DNA of 64,000 nucleotides, from the NCBI GenBank assembly GCA_024102975.1, contig JAGFJD010000031.1, positions 1 to 64,000 of the forward strand, given 5' to 3'. The notes under the pieces are model-generated. The model had not been told where the DNA came from. It worked only from the letters and a program-made list of their open reading frames with translations, and did not search any database. Source of the DNA: Phaeodactylibacter sp. (lineage in GTDB: Bacteria; Bacteroidota; Bacteroidia; Chitinophagales; Saprospiraceae). Made by a program: the position numbers and the translations under genes. This document shows positions 18,322 through 25,296 of this stretch, in pieces; within the stretch, counting starts at the first letter, position 1, and every line of letters begins with the position of its first letter.

Positions 18322-19341
18322 ATGCTCAATTTTTCCAATGACCCCCACCGCCGCTACAACATCCTGTCCGGAGAGTGGGTCCTCGTGTCGCCCCACCGTA
18401 CGCAGCGCCCCTGGCAGGGAAAGTCCGAAAAAGTTTCCAACGAAAAAGGCCCTTCCTATGACCCCGGTTGTTACCTGTGCCCGGGCAATACCAGAGCGGG
18501 CGGCCATCAGAACCCGGATTATGCCGACACCTTTGTTTTTACCAATGACTTCGCGGCCCTCAAACCGGACAGTGCCGATGATGGATTCGAAAAAGGGCTG
18601 TTGATCGCAAAGGGCGAGCGGGGCGTCTGCAGGGTCATCTGTTTTTCGCCGAGCCATTCGCTGACGCTCCCGGATATGAGTGTGGAGGCCATCGAAAAGG
18701 TAGTCGCCCTATGGCAAAAGGAGTACCTCGAACTCGGAAGCCTGGACTTCATCAACCACGTGCAGATCTTCGAGAACAAGGGCGCCATCATGGGCTGCAG
18801 CAACCCGCACCCGCACGGGCAGGTTTGGGCGCAAGGTTCGGTTCCGCAGGAAGTGGCGAAGAAAGGGGCCCGGCAACTGGAATATTGGCAAAAAAACGGG
18901 CGCAGCCTCCTTCAGGACTACCTGAAACAGGAGCTGGCCGAAGAAGAGCGCCTCATCTGCCAGAATGAGCACTTTGTAGCGCTGGCGCCCTTCTGGGCGG
19001 TCTGGCCCTACGAAGCGATGATCATTCCCCGGCGGCATTTTCAGCACATCGGCCAGATGACGGCAGGCGAGAAACGTTCCTTTGCGGCTATACTCAGAGA
19101 GCTGACTCAGCGGTTCGACGGGCTGTTCGAAACTTCTTTTCCGTATTCTTCCGGCATTCACCAAAGCCCCACCGATGGGCACGAGCACCCCGAATGGCAT
19201 TTCCACATGGCTTTCTATCCGCCCCTGCTCCGGTCGGCCACGGTGAAGAAGTTCATGGTGGGATACGAGATGTTCGCCAACCCGCAAAGAGATATTACAG
19301 CGGAAATGGCGGCGGAGAAATTGAGGAGTATCCACATTTAA
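18322..19341 (+). CDS. galT: Galactose-1-phosphate uridylyltransferase
   Basis: 339 residues. Exchanges UMP between UDP-glucose and galactose-1-phosphate in the Leloir pathway. The active-site motif NPHPHGQ (residues 161-167) supplies nucleophile His165. The N-terminal RRYNILSGEWVLVSPHR and the CysXXCys-like YLCPG segment are typical of GalT type 1, as is the C-terminal HPEWHFHMAFYPP. It is cotranscribed with galK (20-bp gap). No galE or galM is in this window. A 48-bp palindromic repeat lies 34 bp after the stop. Confidence 0.98.
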   Translation: MLNFSNDPHRRYNILSGEWVLVSPHRTQRPWQGKSEKVSNEKGPSYDPGCYLCPGNTRAGGHQNPDYADTFVFTNDFAALKPDSADDGFEKGLLIAKGERGVCRVICFSPSHSLTLPDMSVEAIEKVVALWQKEYLELGSLDFINHVQIFENKGAIMGCSNPHPHGQVWAQGSVPQEVAKKGARQLEYWQKNGRSLLQDYLKQELAEEERLICQNEHFVALAPFWAVWPYEAMIIPRRHFQHIGQMTAGEKRSFAAILRELTQRFDGLFETSFPYSSGIHQSPTDGHEHPEWHFHMAFYPPLLRSATVKKFMVGYEMFANPQRDITAEMAAEKLRSIHI

Positions 19342-19375
19342 GGATTTGTCAAGTAAGTTTTGTAACGCCAAAAAA

Positions 19376-19423
19376 GACTTGACAAGTTTTCAACGAAGCG
19401 CCTTCCGAGAAACTTGTCAAGTC
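19376..19423. repeat. 48-bp palindromic repeat, copy 3
   Basis: Arms GACTTGACAAGTTT (19376-19389) and AAACTTGTCAAGTC (19410-19423), identical to copy 1 about 4 kb away. It lies in the convergent gap between galT and the SulP gene. A partial extra half (TTGTCAAGTAAGTTT) lies just upstream at about 19346. Confidence 0.9.
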
Positions 19424-19435
19424 TAATGCGAAGAG

Positions 19436-21154
19436 CTACTCATTCGTCTGCAGCACATACTTCTCCCAGCTCTGCCGGTCTTTCTCATCGAATTTATCCA
19501 CGGCATGCTGTATGCGCATAAACAGGTTGTCCTCGCCGATCTTGTCGATCAGGCCGCCCCGGACGAGGATGTCGCGCACCGGGCCTTTCACGCTGGCTAT
19601 ATTGAACGTTATACCCTGGGCTTTGCAGTAGTCGATGATCTCCTCCAGGGCGTGCATGCCGCTGCTGTCCAGCCCGTTGATGCTGTTGGCGTCGAGAATG
19701 AAGAGCTTTAGCTTTTTGCCCTTCCTGGCGATTTCCGCTTCGATCTTTTCCTTGAAGTAGTTGACGTTGGCGAAGTAGAGGCGGGCGTCGAAACGCATGA
19801 TCAGAATGTTGTCGCGGACCTCCAGGTCGTCGAAGCGGGTAATGTTCTTGTAATGGGGCTTGTCCGGTATCTTACCCAGCACAGCAAAGTGGGGCATGGT
19901 CGTGCGGAAGATGATGATGGCGATGGAAAGGGCCACGCCGATGAGAATGCCCTGCTCGATGCCCAGGGCCAGGGTGCCGATGAAAGTGACGGCCAGCATC
20001 CAGAAGTCGGAGCGGTCGGCGTGCCACAGGTGGACGGCCTCCTTGATGTCGATCAGCCCGAAGACGGCCACCATGATGACGGAAGCCAGGATGGCGTTGG
20101 GCAGGTAGTAGAACAGCCCGGTCAGGAAGAGGAGCGTCAGCGCGATCAGCACGGCGCTGATGACGGCGGCCAGCCCGGTCCTGGCGCCTGCCTGGTCGTT
20201 GACCGCCGTACGGCTGAACCCGCCGGTAGTGGGGTACGACTGGAAAAAGCTACCGCCGATGTTGGCGATACCCAGCCCGATGAGTTCCTGGTTGGCGTCT
20301 ACTTTATAGTCTTTGTGTTTGGCCTGAATGGCCTTGGCCACGGCAATGCTCTCCATAAAACTGACCAGGGCGATGGCCAGGGCGATGGGAAGCAGGGCAT
20401 TGAAGTTGTCCATATTAAGGCCGGGCATAACCAAAGAAGGCAGCCCTTTGGGCACCTCTCCCACGATCTTTACCCCCTGCTCGGTGAGCCCCAGCCCCCA
20501 GACGGCAAGAATACCGAAAACCACCGCCAGCAGCGGCCCGGGTATAGCCTTGTTGATCTTTTTAACGCCCATGATCAGGGCGATGCCCAGTATGCCGATG
20601 GCGACCGTGATCAGGTTGGCCTCCCCGATGCGGGAACCGGCCTCGATCAGGATCTCATGGACGTAGTGGCTGCGTTCCAGCTTGATACCCAGCAGGTGCT
20701 TCAGCTGAGACAACCCGATGATGAGGGCCGCCGCCGAGGTGAAACCGCTGATCACCGGGTGCGACAGGAAATTGACCAGGAATCCCAGCCGGAAGGCCCC
20801 CAGTAGAAATTGTATCATGCCGACAAAAAAGGCAAGCGTAATGGCCAGCAGGATGTATGTCTCCGTACCGCCGTCCGCCATTGCGCCGATACCGGTGGCC
20901 GTCAGCAGGGAGACCATAGCCACCGGCCCGACGGCCAGTTGCCGCGACGTGCCGAAGATGGCATAGAGGATCAGCGGAATGGTGGAAGCATAAAGCCCGT
21001 AAATGGGGGGCAGCCCCGCGATCATCGCATAGGCCATGCCCTGAGGAATGAGCATTACCCCTACGGTCAACCCCGCGGCCAGGTCGCCCTTGAGGTTGTC
21101 CGGTTTATAATTGGGAAGCCACTCCAGTATAGGTAAGAATTTCTTGAACTGCAT
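19436..21154 (-). CDS. SulP family anion transporter with STAS domain
   Basis: 572 residues from ATG at 21154 (MQFKKFLPILEWL); an upstream frame extension to 21220 lacks support. N-terminal SLC26/SulP transporter core (about 14 segments; signatures AAGLTVGVMLIPQGMAYA and GLPPIYGLYAS near residues 27-60) and a C-terminal cytoplasmic STAS domain (about 440-555; LFILDANSINGLDSSGMHAL). These carry sulfate, bicarbonate or other anions, usually with Na+ or H+. No cysteine/sulfate genes adjoin, so the substrate is open. The Crp-type regulator gene lies upstream on the same strand. Confidence 0.93.
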   Translation of the reverse strand: MQFKKFLPILEWLPNYKPDNLKGDLAAGLTVGVMLIPQGMAYAMIAGLPPIYGLYASTIPLILYAIFGTSRQLAVGPVAMVSLLTATGIGAMADGGTETYILLAITLAFFVGMIQFLLGAFRLGFLVNFLSHPVISGFTSAAALIIGLSQLKHLLGIKLERSHYVHEILIEAGSRIGEANLITVAIGILGIALIMGVKKINKAIPGPLLAVVFGILAVWGLGLTEQGVKIVGEVPKGLPSLVMPGLNMDNFNALLPIALAIALVSFMESIAVAKAIQAKHKDYKVDANQELIGLGIANIGGSFFQSYPTTGGFSRTAVNDQAGARTGLAAVISAVLIALTLLFLTGLFYYLPNAILASVIMVAVFGLIDIKEAVHLWHADRSDFWMLAVTFIGTLALGIEQGILIGVALSIAIIIFRTTMPHFAVLGKIPDKPHYKNITRFDDLEVRDNILIMRFDARLYFANVNYFKEKIEAEIARKGKKLKLFILDANSINGLDSSGMHALEEIIDYCKAQGITFNIASVKGPVRDILVRGGLIDKIGEDNLFMRIQHAVDKFDEKDRQSWEKYVLQTNE

Positions 21155-21237
21155 CGCTTGTGTGGTTTTTTTACTGCAAAGGTGGCCTTCCTGGGGGAAA
21201 GGTGCAGTGATGAAGGTCACAGGAGGAGGTAGGAAGC

Positions 21238-21330
21238 AGGGAGCAGTGTATCAGGGAGTAGTTTATCAGTGTTGCCTTGTGGGCCGGATGGTACTGATAC
21301 ACTGCTCCCTACCACACTGATACACTGCTC
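21238..21330. repeat. cagtgtatcag repeat cluster with 17-bp inverted repeat
   Basis: AGGGAGCAGTGTATCAG (21238-21254) is perfectly inverted at 21294-21310. A degenerate direct copy follows the left arm (21254-21269), and a third inverted copy (21317-21330) runs into the stop codon of the Crp-type gene. The long hairpin lies between the Crp-type and SulP genes. Confidence 0.9.
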
Positions 21331-21982
21331 ACAAAAGTTCGATCCTGTTCCTCCCCAGTTCCACTTCGCCTTCCTTTTCCAGTTGTTTGAGCAGGCGGGA
21401 GACGGCTTCGCGGGAGGCGTTCAGGTCATAGGCGATCTCCTGGTGGGTGGTATTGATGGTGCGCGATTGGTTGGCCTCGGCTTTCTTCTCCAGGTAGTCG
21501 AGCAGCCGCTCGTCCATTTTTTTGAAGGCGATGCTGTCGATGGTGCGGATGAGCTCGAGCATTCGGTTGTCGTAGGAGAGCATGACGAAGTTCTTCCAGC
21601 TGGCGTAGCGGCTCATCCATTCGTCCATATAGCGGGTGGGTATGCCAATGAGGGTGGTGTCCTCTTCGGCGACGGTCCGGATTTCGCTCTTTTTGTTCAT
21701 CATGCAGCAGGTGAAGGACATGGAGCAGGTCTCTCCCGGCTGAAGGTAGTACAGAAAGAGCTCGTTGCCCTCTTCATCTTCCCGTGATACCTTGATGCTG
21801 CCCTGGATGATCAGGGGCACGATCTTGACGTAACTGCCAAAGTCCATGATCATTTCTCCTGCCCGGAACTGCATGACCTTGCCCGCCTGGGCGATCTCTT
21901 CCTGCAGGGGCCGTTCGGCGATCTGAGGGTAGTGCTTGCGCACCAGATTGAGTACTTCCTGGTTGAGGTCCTGTATGGGCAT
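21329..21982 (-). CDS. Crp/Fnr family transcriptional regulator
   Basis: 217 residues. N-terminal cyclic-nucleotide-binding-like beta roll (about 25-140; FRAGEMIMDFGSYVKIVPLIIQGSIKV) and C-terminal winged helix with recognition-helix region TTHQEIAYDLNASREAVSRL (about 179-198). No Fnr-type N-terminal cysteine cluster is present; a CysCys pair occurs at SFTCCMM in the roll. The effector is unknown. Expressed in the same direction as the SulP gene, separated by a 174-bp repeat-rich gap, so co-regulation is possible but unproven. Confidence 0.9.
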   Translation of the reverse strand: MPIQDLNQEVLNLVRKHYPQIAERPLQEEIAQAGKVMQFRAGEMIMDFGSYVKIVPLIIQGSIKVSREDEEGNELFLYYLQPGETCSMSFTCCMMNKKSEIRTVAEEDTTLIGIPTRYMDEWMSRYASWKNFVMLSYDNRMLELIRTIDSIAFKKMDERLLDYLEKKAEANQSRTINTTHQEIAYDLNASREAVSRLLKQLEKEGEVELGRNRIELL

Positions 21983-22126
21983 GGTTGAATGGCTGTATGG
22001 TTATATGGTTATATTGTTGACAGGCGGGGAGACAGCGTTCGAACTTCGGCATGAGCGCAGTCGAACGCCGGGCTCATGCCGAAGTCGGGGCAGAACGCGG
22101 TTTGTCGGTGAAATTTTTCACCAACT

Positions 22127-22300
22127 TTATTTACCGGCGAGCTGCTCCTCGATCTTTTCCAGGCGCTTTTCCAGCTGCAGCAATTTCTGCAGGATAATAA
22201 TGTGGGTTTTCTTGGCGTCAATGCCCACCGGGCTGTCGTCGCTCTGAATGATCTTCGCAATGGCGTCGTACACTTCTTTTTCGACTTTGAGGCTTTCCAT
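22127..22300 (-). CDS. Small coiled-coil protein of 57 residues
   Basis: 57 codons starting MESLKVEKEVYDAIAKII and ending with the charged helix KLLQLEKRLEKIEEQLAGK, which has clear heptads of Leu/Ile. No signal peptide. The frame starts with ATG at 22300, 86 bp downstream of the DUF983 stop on the same strand, and ends 144 bp before the Crp-type gene. No family is recognised. The regular amphipathic pattern supports a real small gene rather than a chance frame. Confidence 0.65.
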   Translation of the reverse strand: MESLKVEKEVYDAIAKIIQSDDSPVGIDAKKTHIIILQKLLQLEKRLEKIEEQLAGK

Positions 22301-22344
22301 GGTAAAAAGTTTTGTATGGTCGCGTCACTGGCTCCCAGGGGTTC

Positions 22345-22386
22345 CACATCAAACATCGCACATCAAACATCGCACATCAAACATCC
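22345..22386. repeat. 14-bp tandem repeat, three copies
   Basis: Three head-to-tail copies of CACATCAAACATCG (22345-22358, 22359-22372, 22373-22386, the last with one change). Related oligomers occur inverted at about 60445-60470, in the gap before the RsiV-like gene. Confidence 0.85.
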
Positions 22387-22773
22387 TCAGGCCTTCGCTT
22401 TCTCCGGATCGTATTTGAAGTTGATGTTCAACCAGATAGACCGCGCCAGGCGGAAAATGTATACGAAGAATATGGCGCAGACAGCGATCAGGGCGCCAAA
22501 AGAGGCAGCAGTGCTCCAGTCCAGCACCCAGTGCAGGAACAGCACGAACAGGATGCAGAACCATCCGGTAAAAATGTAGGAGATGAACATGGCCCCGTAG
22601 TAAAACCCGGGCTCCGGCATAAAGTCCTGGCCGCAGTGGGGGCAGGCATCCTTCATGTCGAATGGTTTGCTGAAGCTGAAGGCACCGGTGTCAAAGAGGT
22701 CTTCCTCGTGACATTTGGGGCATTTCATGCCGAAGATGCTGTAGGCTTTTGACCCTTTTTTGAAAATGCTCAT
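22387..22773 (-). CDS. DUF983 family membrane protein
   Basis: 128 residues from ATG 22773 (MSIFKKGSKAYSIFGMKC); upstream in-frame residues look non-coding. It has the DUF983 layout: a zinc-ribbon-like pair CPKC...CPHC (about residues 17-20 and 43-46), then the family motif PEPGFYYGAMFISY, then two transmembrane helices and a basic tail. DUF983 proteins are common in Bacteroidota and alphaproteobacteria. Function is unknown. It starts 46 bp after the methyltransferase stop on the same strand, suggesting cotranscription. Confidence 0.9.
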   Translation of the reverse strand: MSIFKKGSKAYSIFGMKCPKCHEEDLFDTGAFSFSKPFDMKDACPHCGQDFMPEPGFYYGAMFISYIFTGWFCILFVLFLHWVLDWSTAASFGALIAVCAIFFVYIFRLARSIWLNINFKYDPEKAKA

Positions 22774-22819
22774 GTTGATTGTGCTATTGTAGGGGGCGGT
22801 TCCCCCGATATCCATTTCT

Positions 22820-23419
22820 TTATTCCTTCACTCTACCCACCAGCCGCACCACTCTTGCCGGGCCGCTGTGGTAGGGCCCCTCGGAGAGGACGATTTCCGT
22901 TTCTTCCAGCAAGTGCAAATGTAAAGAGGAGAAGTCTTCCTCCAGTTCCCGGGCGCTGAAGAGCAGGTCCGCCTGTTTAGGCCCGCCGGAGGGGAGGCCC
23001 AGTTGTTGTTTGGAGAAAGCTTCCAGGATGACCATCCCGCCGGGTTTCAGGCTTTGCGCTGCCTGCCGGTGGAGCAGCCGCCGGCTTGCGGGTGGCTGGT
23101 GGGCAAAGAACAGCCCCACCAGGTCGAACGCCGATTCCGGGAAAGGGAAATTTTCGATCCCGGCCACCAGGTAATCGATCCGGGTGCCCTTCTCTTGCGC
23201 CAGGGCTTCGGCTTTCCGCTGGCCGGCCTCGCTGTAATCGAAAGCGGTGACCTGCCAGCCGAGCGTGGCGGCATAAACGGCGTTCCTGCCTTCGCCTTCC
23301 GCCGGGAACAAAGCCCGGCCGGGGCGGAGGGGACCGATTTTTTCCTTCAGGAAGGCGTTCGGCTCTTTGCCGTAGACATAAACCGCCTCGCCGTATCGTT
23401 GATCCCAGAATTCTTTCAT
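22820..23419 (-). CDS. Class I SAM-dependent methyltransferase
   Basis: 199 residues. N-terminal MKEFWDQRYGEAVYVYGKEPN and the SAM-binding region ALFPAEGEGRNAVYAATLGW followed by VTAFDYSE are typical of the TehB/thiopurine-methyltransferase-like group; the acidic residue after motif II (Asp in AFDYSE) binds the ribose. LKPGGMVILEAF is the post-motif strand. The substrate is unknown, though this subgroup often methylates small sulfur, selenium or tellurium compounds. Upstream partner of the DUF983 gene on the same strand. Confidence 0.88.
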   Translation of the reverse strand: MKEFWDQRYGEAVYVYGKEPNAFLKEKIGPLRPGRALFPAEGEGRNAVYAATLGWQVTAFDYSEAGQRKAEALAQEKGTRIDYLVAGIENFPFPESAFDLVGLFFAHQPPASRRLLHRQAAQSLKPGGMVILEAFSKQQLGLPSGGPKQADLLFSARELEEDFSSLHLHLLEETEIVLSEGPYHSGPARVVRLVGRVKE

Positions 23420-23515
23420 GGTATGTCAATGCTACGCTCCGCAGGGAACGGGCGCGTAAAGGAATGTCCGTTTTTTGTTAGAATAAAAAAGTGCCGGTTC
23501 GGGCTTCTCCCACAT

Positions 23516-23833
23516 TTACATATTACACTGGCAATTTTCCAGGCACTCAATGATGAGCGATACGTCCCGCTCCTTCAAAGAGTACATCATGCTCCGGCCC
23601 TCCCGTTTTACATTCAGAATGCCTTTCAGGCGCATATTCTGAAGGTGGTGCGAAGTGAGCGACTGTTCGCTGCCCAGCTTTTCGCAGATTTCAGAAACGG
23701 AAAGGCGGGGATATTGCTCCAGAAGGTGGATAACGCCCAGCCGAAGAGGATGCGCAACGGTCTTCAGTATAAACGCGATGCGCTCCAGCTTGTCCGCTTC
23801 TTTCTTTTTGAGTATTCCGGTATTGCTTTCCAT
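23516..23833 (-). CDS. ArsR/SmtB family transcriptional repressor
   Basis: 105 residues from ATG 23833 (MESNTGILKKKEADKLERI); ATG 23860 is an alternative but overlaps the operator-like palindrome. Winged helix with the ArsR segment ILKTVAHPLRLGVIHLLEQ, recognition region SEQSLTSHHLQNMRLKGIL and wing VKREGRSMMYSL. It ends in NCQCNM, giving a Cys pair at the C-terminus that could bind metal; the classical alpha3 CVC metal site is missing. A TGAA-N6-TTCA palindrome lies immediately upstream, suggesting autorepression. Confidence 0.9.
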   Translation of the reverse strand: MESNTGILKKKEADKLERIAFILKTVAHPLRLGVIHLLEQYPRLSVSEICEKLGSEQSLTSHHLQNMRLKGILNVKREGRSMMYSLKERDVSLIIECLENCQCNM

Positions 23834-23844
23834 AATGCAAAGAT

Positions 23845-23860
23845 ATGAATATATGTTCAT
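23845..23860. promoter_or_regulatory. Probable ArsR-type operator
   Basis: Inverted repeat ATGAA (23845-23849), six bases, TTCAT (23856-23860), 12 bp upstream of the ArsR start codon. Its form matches the imperfect 12-2-12 palindromes bound by ArsR/SmtB repressors. Confidence 0.5.
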
Positions 23861-24071
23861 GAAACAAAGTTTGGAGAATAAAGGTTGGGAAGGCGGTTGG
23901 GGATTGTCAGAGCCGGTATCCGGGCTGGGTTTTGGGATGAATAAAAGTGTGCAGGTATGGGCAATGTGCTGAAAAGAGGAGTTGCGCCATCGGGCCCCCG
24001 GCCGTTTTGTCCGGCCCGCAGAGGCGGCCCAGCCGTCCGGAAGTACAGCATTTAGCCCCAACCCGCAAAGC

Positions 24072-24380
24072 CTACCACAAAAACCACCGTTGCAGCAACC
24101 CCTGCAGGTTTTTGCGCGGCTGAATGGCCAGGGGGCGGATTGCCGTCTGGCTGCCTATGCTCGCCCAGGCGTTGTATTCGCCGGCGGGCAGGCGGCTGAT
24201 ATCGATGCTTATTTCATTGTCGCCTTTTCGAAGGGAGTACTGCCGGTGCAGGAACGAACGGCCCAGGCTGTCCAAAAGGTCAATGGTAAGGGTGCACGCC
24301 TGCGGGCAGTAGCAGTGCAATGTTGCTTTTTCCTGTTGCGGGTTATCCAGGGATAATTTGCCGATTTTTGCCTCTGTCAT
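24072..24380 (-). CDS. Small protein resembling an isolated T9SS sorting-domain fold
   Basis: 102 residues without signal peptide or membrane segment. The core TIDLLDSLGRSFLHRQYSL then ISIDISRLPAGEYNAW matches the strand pattern of the type-A Por secretion C-terminal domain (L-D-xxGR ... IDLSxLPAGxY). Normally this fold ends a large secreted protein and a signal peptide precedes it; here it is the whole protein, and it ends in RKNLQGLLQRWFLW, unlike the usual K(L/I)-V tail. It could be a cytoplasmic or structural Ig-like protein instead. Stand-alone gene. Confidence 0.6.
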   Translation of the reverse strand: MTEAKIGKLSLDNPQQEKATLHCYCPQACTLTIDLLDSLGRSFLHRQYSLRKGDNEISIDISRLPAGEYNAWASIGSQTAIRPLAIQPRKNLQGLLQRWFLW

Positions 24381-24528
24381 TTTTTAGTTGTAAAAGCGTT
24401 TGTGTGTAGTTGCTTGCAGGTTGTAAAAGGCAGTAATAACAGGGCTATTTTCGTTTTCTCATGATCTGCTCAAAGGTAAGACGTAATTTCAGTAAAAAAG
24501 TTGCTTTTTTGTTAAAATAAGGGGTGCT

Positions 24529-25218
24529 TCACTTCATCTCCTTCAGGAACTTCTGGATATCCTGAGTTTTCCCGAACAGGACCAGGATGTCTCCGGGTTG
24601 AAAAACCATATCCGGCCGGGGCACGCCGCTGACCTCGTTTCGCTCGACCTTGACGCCCAGCAGATTGCGCCTTTCCTGTTTTTTCAGTATGGTGACGATG
24701 CTGACGTCGTATTTTTCCCGGAGCCCGGCCTCGCCCACAGTCTGCCCTTCCAGGCCGGCGGGCAGGCTGGCTTCCACGATTTCAAACTTTTTGTCCAGCA
24801 CGAGCGCCCTCAGGGCGCCGTCGACGATCAGGCGGGTGGCCAGTTGGTCGGCAAAATCAGCTTCGGGGTGGATGATGTCTTCAATGCCCATCGCTTCCAG
24901 GATGGTGTGGTGAACCGGCGAGATGGCCCGGCTAATGATCTTGGTGCCGCAGTATTTTTTGATGAGAGCTGTGGTGGTCACCGAAGCGCCGATGTCTTCG
25001 CCAATGCTGATGATGACGACGTCGGTGTCGGAAAGGGGGAGCCGTTGCACGGCCAGCTCGTCGGTAGCGTCCATGCAGATGGTATGGGTCAGCTTGTCCT
25101 GAAAGAGGTTGACGATGCTCAGGTTCTCGTCAACGCCCAGTACTTCGTGCCCGTCTTCCACCAGCCGCAGCCCCAGAGTGGAACCGAAATTGCCTAATCC
25201 GATGATGATGAATTTCAT
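24529..25218 (-). CDS. TrkA/KtrA-type potassium uptake regulatory protein
   Basis: 229 residues. RCK-N domain with NAD(H)-binding GLGNFG (residues 7-12) and acidic VLGVD at the end of the second strand; RCK-C domain from about 140 (EASLPAGLEGQTVGEAGL ... VFQPGDILVLFGK). Forms the cytoplasmic gating ring of the Trk/Ktr K+ channel-transporter and senses nucleotides. It lies 78 bp downstream of the membrane subunit gene on the same strand, so the two are an operon. One RCK unit marks it as KtrA-like rather than duplicated TrkA. Confidence 0.95.
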   Translation of the reverse strand: MKFIIIGLGNFGSTLGLRLVEDGHEVLGVDENLSIVNLFQDKLTHTICMDATDELAVQRLPLSDTDVVIISIGEDIGASVTTTALIKKYCGTKIISRAISPVHHTILEAMGIEDIIHPEADFADQLATRLIVDGALRALVLDKKFEIVEASLPAGLEGQTVGEAGLREKYDVSIVTILKKQERRNLLGVKVERNEVSGVPRPDMVFQPGDILVLFGKTQDIQKFLKEMK

Positions 25219-25296
25219 AGTCCAATGAGTTTAGCATGAAGTTTTGCGCTCCGGGCTTTGTTTCCATTTTGTCACCATGATGCCGGCCCTTTTGTA

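Noticed and set aside
22009..22356. 115-residue minus-strand frame
   Set aside because: It overlaps the better 57-residue coiled-coil frame and repeats, and is Ser/Arg/Lys-rich shadow sequence.
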